Counted from the stretch's first letter, positions 8,886-18,088 are shown. The stretch is DNA of 58,456 nt from Nostoc sp. UCD121 (GCF_014222285.1 NZ_JACKZS010000023.1:1-58456); one strand, 5' to 3'. Numbers and translations are program-made. The notes: generated by a model not told the origin, from the letters alone.

Positions 8886-10466
8886 TTAATGAGCTGCAGC
8901 ATTACCATTTGGCTTCACCTTTTTGAAGAATAAAACGGCGAGTCCACTGAGTAATAATGCAATGCCAATAAAATAGAAACAATCGTTAAAAGCCATTACA
9001 TAAGCTTCCCGGCGGACTATATTAGATATGGATGCGATCGCTTGATTTTGTGCTGTACTCAAATCTGCTCCTTTGCTGACAAAATACTGTGTCATTTGGT
9101 CAATTCGCTGTTGAGTTTCTGGGTTATATAAAGATATCCCATCACCCAATCTATTTGAGTGAAATTGCTCTCTGTTAGTTAATAAAGTAGCTAAAGATGC
9201 AATTCCTATAGAACCGCCCATATTCCGCATCATATTAAATAAACCACTTGCTGAACCTGCTTCTTGTGGACTCAATCCAGCAGTGGCAATCGAAGTTAGG
9301 GGCACCATAATTAAGGGTTGTCCCATTGCACGCACAAATTGCGACCAGCGTAACTGATCTAATCCAGTTTCATTAGTCATTCCAGAGTTCATAAATGCAC
9401 TGATGGAAAACAACGTTACGCCAACAGCTACCATTAACCTTACATCAATGCGTTGCATCAATTTGGGGATGAGTGGAATAATAAAAAGTTGAGGAATACC
9501 AGCCCAAATTAATACTTCACCAATTTGTAGCGCATTGTATTTTTGAATTTGGGCAAGATACAACGGTAAAATATAAATTGAACCATACAATCCAACCCCT
9601 AGCGACACATTAACAATACTGGCTAAACCAAAGTTCCGCCTAAACAAAAGTCGTAAATTAATAAATGGTTGCTTACGAGTTAATTCTATAAAGAAAAATA
9701 TCGCCAGAAAAATTACTGCGATCACACTTAAGCGCAGAATCAGCGCTGAGCTAAACCAATCTTTGCGGCTACCTTCTTCTAAAACAATTTGCAGGGAACC
9801 TAACCCAATAGCCATTGCAATAATTCCCCACCAATCACCTTGTTTCAGTAAATTAATTTGGGGTTTTTCTTGCCTAATTCCGTACCAAACTCCAGCTAGC
9901 ATCAATGCCCCTGGAATTACATTTATATAAAAGTTGTATTCCCAACCAAAATTTTCTGTTAACCAACCTCCTAATGTGGGGCCAATTGAAGGTGCAAAAA
10001 CTGCACTAAACCCAAAAGCAGCCAGCCCAACTGATTGCTTAGATTGAGGTAAAGTCGTTAATACAACTGTCATAGCAGTGGGAATTAAGACTCCTCCACT
10101 AAAACCTTGTAAGGCGCGAAATAAAATCATGGAATTAAGATTCCACGACCAAGCGCAGCATATAGAAAAGAAAATAAATAGTGCAGTATTCACTAACAGA
10201 TAACGTTGCAGAGAAAACACCCGCGATAACCATCCTGTTAAAGGAATTACCACAATCTCTGCTACTAAATAAGCGGTAGAAATCCAAGAGCCTTCTTCTA
10301 AAGTTGCTCCTAAACTTGCTTGAATATCTTGCAGTGAAGCATTAGTTATTTGAATATCTAATACCGCCATAAATGCACCAAGCATACTGGCTAATACACC
10401 AATCCAGGTTCTTAGCGGTACGCGTTCTGGTGGTGCTTGCTGACGAATTACACCTGTATTAGCCAT
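8886..10466 (-). CDS. DHA2 family multidrug MFS transporter (EmrB-like)
   Basis: A 526-residue inner-membrane drug:proton antiporter with about 14 hydrophobic segments, the number typical of the DHA2 (EmrB/QacA) family. Seen motifs include LDIQITNASLQDIQASLG near the first helix, WISTAYLVAE, and the motif C-like GFSAVFAPSIGPTLGGWL. It is the last gene of a marR-emrA-MFS-emrB series on one strand and would form a pump together with the HlyD-type adaptor encoded upstream. Substrates are unknown. A tripartite pump would need a TolC-like outer-membrane channel, which is not encoded here. Confidence 0.92.
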   Translation of the reverse strand: MANTGVIRQQAPPERVPLRTWIGVLASMLGAFMAVLDIQITNASLQDIQASLGATLEEGSWISTAYLVAEIVVIPLTGWLSRVFSLQRYLLVNTALFIFFSICCAWSWNLNSMILFRALQGFSGGVLIPTAMTVVLTTLPQSKQSVGLAAFGFSAVFAPSIGPTLGGWLTENFGWEYNFYINVIPGALMLAGVWYGIRQEKPQINLLKQGDWWGIIAMAIGLGSLQIVLEEGSRKDWFSSALILRLSVIAVIFLAIFFFIELTRKQPFINLRLLFRRNFGLASIVNVSLGVGLYGSIYILPLYLAQIQKYNALQIGEVLIWAGIPQLFIIPLIPKLMQRIDVRLMVAVGVTLFSISAFMNSGMTNETGLDQLRWSQFVRAMGQPLIMVPLTSIATAGLSPQEAGSASGLFNMMRNMGGSIGIASLATLLTNREQFHSNRLGDGISLYNPETQQRIDQMTQYFVSKGADLSTAQNQAIASISNIVRREAYVMAFNDCFYFIGIALLLSGLAVLFFKKVKPNGNAAAH

Positions 10467-10534
10467 AGTGTTGTTCCAGTTTCAAGATTAAGCAACAGAA
10501 TTATTATTAAAGTTTGCTTTTTACAGCTTATATT

Positions 10535-11794
10535 TTAAGATTTATTAGTCATTACAATGCCCTTCTGCTCATAAATTGGAAGCATTATTTTCCTTAAAGC
10601 AGGCAACTGTCTGCTAAAAATTATAGAACCTAAAATACAAGCTATACCATCAATAATTAAAGTGTTGGGTGCGCCAATACGACTGGCTAACACACCTCCT
10701 AACAAGTTGCCTACGGGAATCATACCTAAAAATGACATTGTGTATAAGCTCATCAATCGTCCACGTTTGTCATCTTCAACAATTGTTTGTAAAAATGTGT
10801 TGCTAGCAGCAATCTGGAGAATTGTACCTAAGCCGACAAATAACATTGTAAATAAAGAAAGTGGTAAATATCGAGATAAAGAAAAGGCAATTAGACCAAC
10901 TCCTAAAATTGCTGGAGCTAAAGCAATCAATTTACCAATTCCTAAGATTGTTTGGCGTGTAGCTAGATAAATTCCACCAGTTAAAGCTCCAACCCCAGAT
11001 GCAGCCATCAAAAACCCCAAACTCTCTGCACCACCTTTGAGTACTTGTTCTGCAATAACTGGTACAAGAATAGTGTTTTGCAGCCCCATGAGGCTGACTA
11101 AAGCTGATAGCAACAAAATCGAGCGAATGGGTGGAAAACTAAAGGCATATACAAATCCCTCTTTGACTTTTTGTAAGGGATTCCCGTCTGTCACCACATT
11201 TTTCCAAGGCTTAACTTTCATTGCCAATAAAGCGGCGAGTACAGCAATGTAGCTTAAACCGTCTATTAAAAAACAATAGCCAGTTCCAACTCTAGCAATT
11301 AGTAAACCTCCGATCGCAGGGCCAATCAATCTAGCACCGTTGATCATGGTAGAGTTGATAGCGATCGCATTGGCTAAATCTTCTCTACGTTCAACCAGTT
11401 CTGGAACAAATGCTTGGCGGGCTGGCGCATCTAAGGCGTTAATAAATCCTTGACATAAACTCAAGGCGATGATGTGCCATACCTCAATCACACCAGTCAG
11501 TGCCAGTACTGCTAATGTTAACGATTGAATCATCGCTAAGATTTGTGTACCAATTAAGGTACGATATCGAGAAAATCGATCTACAAATACTCCACCAAAG
11601 GGAGCTAAAAAAAAGCTAGGAATTTGACTCGAAAATCCCACAACTCCTAGCATTAATGGTGAATTTGTCAAGCTGTAAACTAGCCAAATCGTCGCAAGTT
11701 GCGTCATCCATGTCCCAATTAGGGAAATACCTTGCCCGGCAAAAAATAACTGGTAGTTTTTTGACCTTAAAGCAGGTAGTAACGATTTTTTCAT
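10535..11794 (-). CDS. MFS transporter of the EntS/DHA3 type
   Basis: A 419-residue integral membrane protein with about 12 hydrophobic segments. The N-terminal YQLFFAGQGISLIGTWMTQLA and the segment GGVFVDRFSRYRTLIGTQ are characteristic of the EntS/enterobactin exporter-like DHA3 branch of MFS. It sits between the EmrA-like adaptor and the EmrB-like pump on the same strand, with gaps of 119 and 68 nt, so it is probably part of the same regulated efflux unit. Two different MFS pumps behind one MarR regulator suggest a broad or two-step export function. The substrate cannot be predicted. Confidence 0.9.
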   Translation of the reverse strand: MKKSLLPALRSKNYQLFFAGQGISLIGTWMTQLATIWLVYSLTNSPLMLGVVGFSSQIPSFFLAPFGGVFVDRFSRYRTLIGTQILAMIQSLTLAVLALTGVIEVWHIIALSLCQGFINALDAPARQAFVPELVERREDLANAIAINSTMINGARLIGPAIGGLLIARVGTGYCFLIDGLSYIAVLAALLAMKVKPWKNVVTDGNPLQKVKEGFVYAFSFPPIRSILLLSALVSLMGLQNTILVPVIAEQVLKGGAESLGFLMAASGVGALTGGIYLATRQTILGIGKLIALAPAILGVGLIAFSLSRYLPLSLFTMLFVGLGTILQIAASNTFLQTIVEDDKRGRLMSLYTMSFLGMIPVGNLLGGVLASRIGAPNTLIIDGIACILGSIIFSRQLPALRKIMLPIYEQKGIVMTNKS

Positions 11795-11913
11795 GTCAGG
11801 TTTGTTTTATACCAATCTGCTCTCACAAATATCATTTCACCTCATCTTTGTACGCCTCTCTATAGATGTAGGAGAATGTCATAACAAGAAAGAGGTTTGC
11901 AGGCAACTTGGTA

Positions 11914-13362
11914 TTACTTGACTTCCACAGCTACTTCCGCAGACATCCCCGGAGTAATCCGCGATTCGTATCCTTGAATGCTCTTTTGATCAAAAACTAC
12001 TTTAACTGGGATGCGTTGGACAACTTTGGTAAAGTTACCTGTAGCGTTATCTGGTGGTAATAAGGCAAACTGAGCGCCGGAGGCTGGCGAAAGACTTTCA
12101 ACACGACCGACAAAGGTATGATGAGGGAAGGCATCTAGCTTGATTTCTGCTGTCTCTCCTGGGCGCATCTTTTCTAATTGGGTTTCTTTAAAGTTCGCAA
12201 TTACCCAATACTCGTTATCCACGATCGCCATTAATGGTGTTCCTACTGCAACTCGGTTGCCAACTTCCACATTTTTTCTACCGACTCTTCCGGCACTGGG
12301 AGCGGTAACATTGGCGTAAGATAGTTGCAGTTGCGCGTCTTTGAGCGATGCTTCTGATTGCGCGATCGCAGCTTTTGCCGCTTCGTATTGGCTACGTTTG
12401 ACTGTTGTATCTTGTCCGCCTGCGGTAGCTTGTTGCAATCCTCCCTTAGATGCTGCCAATTTCGCTTGGGCGTTGGTGACATTTTCTTGCGCCTGTGCTA
12501 GTTGAGACTGGGCTTTAGCAACACCAACTCTCGCAGAGGCTAATTTGGCTTGGGCTTGTTCTACTCCCTGAACGGCGGCGTTTCTTTGCGCCGTAGCCAC
12601 ATTAAAAGCGGCCTTGGCTGTGTCTAGCTGCTGACGAGCGATCGCACCTGATTGATACAACTGGTTGTAGCGATTGTAATCTGCTTGGGCATTTTCCAAA
12701 TTTGCATTTGCTTGCGCTACCTGCGCTTGGGCGGCGGGAATCCCAGCTTCGGCTAGTCTAACTTCAGCCTGTGCTGCTGGTATCCCAGCTTGGGCTTCTT
12801 GTACTGCTGCTTGGGCTGTAGAAATTGCTGCTACCGCACCGCTAACATCTCCCTGCGCTTGAGTTGTCTTACCAGTGGTGGTTTGTGAAGTTAAAGCAAT
12901 ATTTGCTTGGGCGGCTTGGGCTTGTCCACGAGCATTTTCTAAGGCTGCTCCTGCTTGCTGTACCTTACTTTCATAGTCTCTTGGATCTAACTTCACTAAC
13001 AATTGTCCCGGTTGCACCAATTGGTTGTCATTCACAAGCACCTGACTTACAGTTCCGGGAATGCGGCTACTAACTTGGTGAATGTTTCCGGCAACGGTGG
13101 CGTTGTCTGTTTCCTGGTGGGTGGAGGCGTATTGCCAATAGTTATAACCAAAAGTACCTGCGACGATCGCACCCACGCCTAATCCTGCCAAAATCAAACC
13201 AGTCGGTTTTTTCCGCTTCGTTGGAACTTCTTTCTCGATCTCAGGAGTTACAACAGGCGCTTCGGCGGTTACAGCTTCTAAAGTCTCTGAATTAGGAATC
13301 AATTCTTTTTCTATAACTATGGTTTTGTTTTCCTTGCGTCCGTTAAATGTATTGGTTTTCAT
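11914..13362 (-). CDS. HlyD/EmrA-family membrane fusion protein
   Basis: A 482-residue periplasmic adaptor with a single N-terminal membrane anchor (about residues 55-75, GLILAGLGVGAIVAG). A biotinyl-lipoyl-like half-motif follows (VSSRIPGTVSQVLVNDNQLVQPGQLLVKLD), then a very long Ala/Gln-rich coiled-coil hairpin (about 130-345), the second lipoyl half (TAPSAGRVGRKNVEVGNRV) and a beta-barrel. It links an MFS pump to an outer-membrane channel. The hairpin is long, with repeated 'AQAxxxxAQA' units. Two copies of a putative MarR operator lie 46 and 85 nt upstream. Confidence 0.93.
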   Translation of the reverse strand: MKTNTFNGRKENKTIVIEKELIPNSETLEAVTAEAPVVTPEIEKEVPTKRKKPTGLILAGLGVGAIVAGTFGYNYWQYASTHQETDNATVAGNIHQVSSRIPGTVSQVLVNDNQLVQPGQLLVKLDPRDYESKVQQAGAALENARGQAQAAQANIALTSQTTTGKTTQAQGDVSGAVAAISTAQAAVQEAQAGIPAAQAEVRLAEAGIPAAQAQVAQANANLENAQADYNRYNQLYQSGAIARQQLDTAKAAFNVATAQRNAAVQGVEQAQAKLASARVGVAKAQSQLAQAQENVTNAQAKLAASKGGLQQATAGGQDTTVKRSQYEAAKAAIAQSEASLKDAQLQLSYANVTAPSAGRVGRKNVEVGNRVAVGTPLMAIVDNEYWVIANFKETQLEKMRPGETAEIKLDAFPHHTFVGRVESLSPASGAQFALLPPDNATGNFTKVVQRIPVKVVFDQKSIQGYESRITPGMSAEVAVEVK

Positions 13363-13407
13363 GATTCTTAACTCGCTTGTTCGATGATTTGATTGATAGT
13401 CGTTTAT

Positions 13408-13463
13408 TTAGAATGCGTAGTATTTTTTGAAAAAAATCTTATTTCCTTAGTATGCGTAATATT
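13408..13463. promoter_or_regulatory. Two putative MarR operator boxes upstream of the emrA-like gene
   Basis: Two copies of a 17-nt motif in direct orientation: TTAGAATGCGTAGTATT (13408-13424) and TTAGTATGCGTAATATT (13447-13463). A third near-identical copy lies just before marR (14000-14016). The match across the two promoters of one cluster, with a consensus of TTAGWRTRCGTARTATT, suggests a shared binding site, most simply for the MarR protein encoded between them. Binding is inferred, not shown. Confidence 0.55.
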
Positions 13464-13519
13464 ATCTCAAAACAAATCTTTACAGCACCTCCCCCGGTCG
13501 GGTGATTGTGAAACTATCT

Positions 13520-13987
13520 TTAGGAGAGGTTAGCGATCGCCCGATTTAAGATTTGGGAAAACAGTTCTCGGTCAGCAAAAGAAATACCATCCATTGCTTC
13601 ATCCCGCACTGCGGCGGCGATTGGGGGTAAAATAGTTTCTAGTTCTTTACCTGCATCTGTTAGCCAGATCCGCCAGATGCGGCGATCGTGAGTATCGCGT
13701 TCTCGACGCACCAAACCGCGTTCTTCCATCCGATCTAGCACACCTGTTAAAGTCCCTCCCACTTGCTTGAGTTTGTCTCCAATACTAGAAGTAGGTAAAC
13801 CATCTTCTTGCCACAAACAGCACAACACCAACCAGTGAAATGGTGTAAGTCCAAAGGGTTCTAGCTTATCTGTAAACTTGCGACTGAGCAATTGTGAAAC
13901 TAATTTGATTCTGTAGCCCAAATTATATGGTGCCAGATTTTGCTGCCACGACTCTAAAGCTGAGGAATGATTAGATGTAGAAACCAT
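13520..13987 (-). CDS. MarR family transcriptional regulator
   Basis: A 155-residue winged-helix repressor. The DNA-binding part (about 45-115) contains LTPFHWLVLCCLWQEDGLP, the recognition helix region TLTGVLDRMEERGLVRRERD and the wing DTHDRRIWRIWLTDAGKEL, all typical of MarR. It is the first gene of the efflux cluster. One putative operator lies 13 bp upstream of its start and two lie before the adaptor gene, so it probably represses both itself and the pump genes and is released by a small ligand or pump substrate. Confidence 0.93.
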   Translation of the reverse strand: MVSTSNHSSALESWQQNLAPYNLGYRIKLVSQLLSRKFTDKLEPFGLTPFHWLVLCCLWQEDGLPTSSIGDKLKQVGGTLTGVLDRMEERGLVRRERDTHDRRIWRIWLTDAGKELETILPPIAAAVRDEAMDGISFADRELFSQILNRAIANLS

Positions 13988-13999
13988 TTAGCAAAATAC

Positions 14000-14016
14000 T
14001 TAGTGTACGTAATATT
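14000..14016. promoter_or_regulatory. Putative MarR operator upstream of marR
   Basis: TTAGTGTACGTAATATT differs from the box at 13447-13463 at only two positions. It lies 13 bp upstream of the marR start codon, where a bound repressor would block transcription or initiation. It supports autoregulation. Confidence 0.5.
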
Positions 14017-14061
14017 ATATATAAATCACAATTTTTTAGCAATAGGTGCTTTGCATCTATC

Positions 14062-15720
14062 TTAGGGAAGAAATTGGATCAACTGGTACTCTTTGACAGT
14101 GCCGAGAATACGGTAAGGTCTAGATAATTTAGGGGATTGGTCAGTATAGATCCAAGCATAGCTCAAAGCTGGTATTTGCGAAATAGAGGCTACTTGCTGG
14201 GCATGGATAGGAAGATAGAACTCCAATAATACTTGGGTTTTCTGGTCTATTTCCACGTAGTAAGTAGGATGAGATTGGAGAGTTGAGGCGATCGCAGTTT
14301 GTTGTAAAAAAGTTTTCAAAACATGGTTATAGTCACTTAACAGACCTATGCTACCAATCGTGGCCAAAGCTAGCCAACAGGGAATTAACCAACCTGCAAT
14401 CCAATAACGCGCTGTGAGAAACTTCTTGCCAAGGTGGTAACGACTAATCCACACTACAGGTAAAATTAACCAACCCAAGCCCATAACCAAGCCAATAGTT
14501 GCATACTTGCGAAAATCAAAACTCCCCCAACTAAAAATGCCAATACTCGCTATAACAAGTAAAACACCGAACCCACCAAAGCCATAACTGAGATTTCGAG
14601 GAAGATTTTTTTTGCCAAAAAAGCTTAATATATTTATTTTATCTTTTTCAAGAGGTAATGGGGGGGTAATTCCTGTCTGGTAAATACTACCTAACCAGGT
14701 TAAACCCACAGATGCAAACAAAGCTATAAATGGATAAAGGCAAAGACTATAATGAGGGAGGCGAGTGCTAAAAAGACTAAGCTCACAAAATAGGATAAGT
14801 GGAAAGCAAACTAATATTAACTGATAACGAGGAATAGGACGACGTACAGTTAAAAATAAACCTAAAAGTCCGAAAAAAGCCCAAGGAAATGCTTTTAAAA
14901 GAATATTCCATAAATAAAACAGCCGATCATTTTTATAATTATTTTCAGAACCTAGCTGCATAACAAACTTGAGCAACTCTTCAAAACTCTGATTTCCGTA
15001 GTGCAGCCAGCTTAAATACAGCCAAACAGAGGTAGGGATTAAACCTACAAAAAATCCTAAATATAAAAATGGGTTAGTAAGATGATGATGACGGCGATGT
15101 TCCCAAATTAAATAAGGGAATAAAGCGATGATTGGCAAAAAAATCATAAAGCTTCTAGCTAAGAAGCCTAAACCTAAACTTAAACCAGCTATAAAAGTCC
15201 AAAAATAGCGATAGTTAGGATATGATTCTGTTTTTATTAAAGACAAAATAGCTAAAAGTACCAATAGAACCATCAGTATATCAGGTGTACTTAAGCGAGA
15301 GTATTGCAGCCAGAGAAATTCCACACTTAAAATAGCAGCAGCAAGCCAAGCTAATTTTTTGCCCAGCATAATTTTGCCGATTTCATACACAAGCCATAAG
15401 CTCAAAATACTAGCAATCATACTAGGAAGACGCGCACTAGTATCACTCATACCAAACAGCTTGTAGAAGCTGGCAATTAACCAATAAGGGCCAGGGGTTT
15501 TATGATGTGCCGTTGTCCAAGGAGTTATCCAATTACCAGAATCAAACATCAGACGCGCCCGCGAAGCGTAAAGCGCCTCATCATGTGCCATCAGGCTATT
15601 GTGCCCAGAAGTAAATAATAATAAGGGAAGTATCCAAAGTAACAAACTCAAATAGGGTAATAATCCCACCAGATGCGTTTGCCGCCAAATATGCCGCAAG
15701 ATATGTAATTTATAAAACAT
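14062..15720 (-). CDS. ArnT-like GT39 family glycosyltransferase
   Basis: A 552-residue polytopic membrane protein with about 11-12 hydrophobic segments. The first periplasmic loop carries the acidic catalytic motif in LMAHDEALYASRARLMFDSG, followed by HHKTPGPYWL, typical of lipid-linked-sugar transferases of the ArnT/PMT (GT39, GT-C fold) superfamily. Such enzymes move a sugar from a polyprenyl-phosphate donor to lipid or protein on the outer side of the membrane. The C-terminal 70 residues form a soluble domain. It is probably transcribed separately from marR (74-nt gap after its stop). Donor and acceptor are unknown. Confidence 0.87.
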   Translation of the reverse strand: MFYKLHILRHIWRQTHLVGLLPYLSLLLWILPLLLFTSGHNSLMAHDEALYASRARLMFDSGNWITPWTTAHHKTPGPYWLIASFYKLFGMSDTSARLPSMIASILSLWLVYEIGKIMLGKKLAWLAAAILSVEFLWLQYSRLSTPDILMVLLVLLAILSLIKTESYPNYRYFWTFIAGLSLGLGFLARSFMIFLPIIALFPYLIWEHRRHHHLTNPFLYLGFFVGLIPTSVWLYLSWLHYGNQSFEELLKFVMQLGSENNYKNDRLFYLWNILLKAFPWAFFGLLGLFLTVRRPIPRYQLILVCFPLILFCELSLFSTRLPHYSLCLYPFIALFASVGLTWLGSIYQTGITPPLPLEKDKINILSFFGKKNLPRNLSYGFGGFGVLLVIASIGIFSWGSFDFRKYATIGLVMGLGWLILPVVWISRYHLGKKFLTARYWIAGWLIPCWLALATIGSIGLLSDYNHVLKTFLQQTAIASTLQSHPTYYVEIDQKTQVLLEFYLPIHAQQVASISQIPALSYAWIYTDQSPKLSRPYRILGTVKEYQLIQFLP

Positions 15721-15857
15721 TAAATTGATAAAATTGAATACTGCTATTTAGACTCGTCTATGTATCTTGCTGTTATTAAAATATGCTACATAGTGTTTTT
15801 TGAACAATACCTGAAATTGCGGCATTTTTTGAAAAAAGTACTCCAAAACAGAGATTT

Positions 15858-16502
15858 ATGCAATTAAGACCGAATCAACGCCAGAAATTAGACGACAAAG
15901 ACGATAAGCTGTTCTATGCCTATCCCCGCTTTGTTACCCATGTCGATGAAGGATTTATTCAACAGCTAACGGATTTATATCGCGATCGCCTTAAACCCAA
16001 CACCCGCATTCTTGATATGATGAGCAGTTGGGTGTCTCATCTACCAGAAGAGATGCAGTTTGACCATGTGGAAGGACATGGACTCAACGCTGAGGAACTA
16101 GCACGAAATACCCGCTTAAATCATTATTTTGTACAAAATCTTAACGAAAATCCGCAGCTACCTTTACCAGATGGAGATTTTGATGCTGTTCTCAATTGCG
16201 TATCTGTGCAGTATATGCAATATCCAGAAGCAATATTTTCTGAAATTCACCGCATCCTGAAACCTGGTGGTGTCGCAATTATCAGCTTTTCTAACCGGAT
16301 GTTTTTTGAAAAGGCGATTCAAGCTTGGCGGGAAGCTTCAGAAGCACAGCGAGTGGAATTAGTCAAAGCCTACTTCGCCTCAGTTCCAGGATTTACAACC
16401 GCAGAAGTTATAGTTCATAAGTCAACATTACCGAATTTATTTCAGTGGTTGGGCGCAGCTGGAGGAGATCCATTTTATGCCGTTATAGCTTATCGTAGTT
16501 AA
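15858..16502 (+). CDS. Class I SAM-dependent methyltransferase, Methyltransf_11 type
   Basis: A 214-residue soluble protein with the second half of a class I methyltransferase: the motif LPDGDFDAVLNCVSVQYMQYPEAIFSEIHRILKPGGVAIISF (given here as LPDGDFDAVLNC and RILKPGGVAIISF) is clear. The usual glycine-rich SAM motif I (D-x-G-x-G-x-G) is replaced by ILDMMSSWVSHLP, so SAM binding may be altered. This variant occurs in a conserved subgroup, as far as I recall, and is not obviously damage. It is divergent from the GT39 gene. The substrate is unknown. Confidence 0.85.
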   Translation: MQLRPNQRQKLDDKDDKLFYAYPRFVTHVDEGFIQQLTDLYRDRLKPNTRILDMMSSWVSHLPEEMQFDHVEGHGLNAEELARNTRLNHYFVQNLNENPQLPLPDGDFDAVLNCVSVQYMQYPEAIFSEIHRILKPGGVAIISFSNRMFFEKAIQAWREASEAQRVELVKAYFASVPGFTTAEVIVHKSTLPNLFQWLGAAGGDPFYAVIAYRS

Positions 16503-16531
16503 GCCAAATATTCACTAGTGCAAGAGGGTTT

Positions 16532-16580
16532 GTAGTAAGCACTTTAGTGCTTAAAAAATAAGGACTAAAGTCCTTACTAC
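16532..16580. repeat. Nested palindromic repeat, 'ACTTTAGT' family, copy 1
   Basis: Two 22-nt arms (16532-16553 and 16559-16580) are inverted copies of each other with two mismatches, and each arm is itself palindromic (AAGCACTTTAGTGCTT and AAGGACTAAAGTCCTT). The two differences are compensatory inside each arm. Related copies lie at 17136-17193 and 31446-31492. Confidence 0.75.
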
Positions 16581-16636
16581 GAACTTAGTTACCTGCTTAA
16601 AATTAAAATGCTTTTGTACATAGATAATTTTTGTAG

Positions 16637-17092
16637 ATGAATTATTGGCTAATGAAATCAGAACCAGAAGCCTATAGTATTGCTGACCTTCAACAGCAAA
16701 AAGAGACTATCTGGGACGGTGTTCGCAACTATCAAGCTCGTAACTTTTTGCGCCTTATGGATGAAGGAGACTTAGCTTTTTTTTATCATTCCAATACTAA
16801 TCCTCCTAATATTGCTGGGTTAATGCGTGTAGTGAAAAAAGATATTGCTGACCCAAGTCAGTTTGAGCCAGAAAGTAAATACTACGACCCGAAATCAACT
16901 TCCGAATCACCTCGGTGGCAAACAGTTGTAGTAGAATTCGTTGAGACTTTTTCTAACCCTATCTTGCTATCAATACTCAAAGAAAAGTTTAGCGCCGAAG
17001 ACTTAATGTTGGTGAGACAAGGAAATCGGTTATCAGTGATGCCTGTCCCTGAAGCAGTGGCTTTGAAGATTCTGGCGATGAAAAGCTCATAG
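16637..17092 (+). CDS. EVE domain protein
   Basis: A 151-residue protein made of one EVE (PUA-like) domain. The start MNYWLMKSEPEAYSI, then TIWDGVRNYQARNFLRLM and GDLAFFYHSN, are diagnostic of the family. EVE domains bind modified bases in RNA or DNA in a pocket formed by these conserved aromatic and basic residues. The length is that of a single-domain family member. It is flanked on both sides by members of the same palindromic repeat family and is probably a single-gene unit. The specific nucleic acid target cannot be told. Confidence 0.93.
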   Translation: MNYWLMKSEPEAYSIADLQQQKETIWDGVRNYQARNFLRLMDEGDLAFFYHSNTNPPNIAGLMRVVKKDIADPSQFEPESKYYDPKSTSESPRWQTVVVEFVETFSNPILLSILKEKFSAEDLMLVRQGNRLSVMPVPEAVALKILAMKSS

Positions 17093-17135
17093 TTGAAAAT
17101 TACTAACTTACAATTCACTGTAAAATTCAAGGTTT

Positions 17136-17193
17136 GTAGTGAGGACTTTAGTCCTCTCTACACGAACGAAATCAGGACTAAAGTCCCAACTAC
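17136..17193. repeat. Nested palindromic repeat, 'ACTTTAGT' family, copy 2
   Basis: The left arm GTAGTGAGGACTTTAGTCCTC (starting at 17136) and the right arm AGGACTAAAGTCCCAACTAC (17174-17193) are inverted and individually palindromic, like the copy before the EVE gene. It lies between convergent genes (EVE and MtfA-like), where it could help end transcription. Confidence 0.7.
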
Positions 17194-17263
17194 TAACATT
17201 TTTGAAGGAAGGTTGATTAACTGAATATAATGTGATTTCTTCTTACCTACTTACCTACTTACT

Positions 17264-18088
17264 TTACGCCCATTGCACAGGATCTAATTGATAGTAACGT
17301 TGCAATTGCTCATAAAGTGCCGGATGCTTAGACAACAATTGGTGCGGTTTCTCAAAGAATGTCTCAGTTGCTACGGCAAAAAATTCTGCGGGATTCGTTG
17401 CACCATAGCTATCCATTACCGTCTTTGCACCTTGGAGAACATCATTACAAAGTTGCTGATATGCTTCTGTCATCACCTTTGCCCAAATAGTATAGTCTGA
17501 TTTGCTTTGCAGTATGGGAACTCCTTCAGCTTTACCATCTTCTTGATCCAACTGATGGGCGAATTCATGAAGCACAACGTTACGTCCATCCCTCCAGTTA
17601 TTAGTATCTTGTTTCACCTGTTCCCAAGACAGTACTACTTGGTCATTTGTCCACGATTCCCCTAGTCTGGCCACACGCCTTTCTTCAACAACATAATTTC
17701 CGATGGGAGTCGTTTCTTTAACAAAATAAGCATTGGGATAAACCAGAATTGAACGAAGTCTAGGGAAATATTGCCCACGTTCATTTAATAAAAGTAAACA
17801 GGCTACAGATGCAATGGTCAGTTTCATTTCCTCCGTCACCTGTAATCCTCTACAGCCAATAAATTGCTTTTCTGCTAAAAATACTTGAATATGTCCCTGA
17901 AGTCGTCTAATTTCATCGGGAGAGAGACAGAGATAAATAGGAAGATTGTTCTCAATAATTGCATTCCATAGTGGGGGAAAAGGACGGTGTTTAAGGCGGT
18001 TTCTTCGCTTTTTTACTAGAATAGGATTGATTAAAATACCTGTGATAATTAGCCCAATTATGAGAAAAGTAATTATTGTTTGAATCAT
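17264..18088 (-). CDS. MtfA-like (M90) zinc metallopeptidase
   Basis: A 274-residue protein with an N-terminal hydrophobic anchor (about 2-24) and a zinc peptidase domain. The metal and catalytic motif is VVLHEFAHQLDQEDGKA (HExxH, His-Glu-x-x-His). Further family signs are FPPLWNAIIENNLPIYLCLS near the start, the SWTNDQVVLSWEQVKQD segment and the C-terminal NPAEFFAVATETFFEKP. MtfA in enterobacteria regulates the Mlc/PTS system, which cyanobacteria lack, so the role here is probably different. The anchor suggests action at the cytoplasmic membrane. Confidence 0.88.
   Translation of the reverse strand: MIQTIITFLIIGLIITGILINPILVKKRRNRLKHRPFPPLWNAIIENNLPIYLCLSPDEIRRLQGHIQVFLAEKQFIGCRGLQVTEEMKLTIASVACLLLLNERGQYFPRLRSILVYPNAYFVKETTPIGNYVVEERRVARLGESWTNDQVVLSWEQVKQDTNNWRDGRNVVLHEFAHQLDQEDGKAEGVPILQSKSDYTIWAKVMTEAYQQLCNDVLQGAKTVMDSYGATNPAEFFAVATETFFEKPHQLLSKHPALYEQLQRYYQLDPVQWA

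Noticed and set aside
15550..15590. Repeat insertion inside the GT39 gene
   Set aside because: CGCCCGCGAAGCGTAAAGCG looks repeat-like, but it encodes DEALYASRARLM, the normal catalytic loop of the family.
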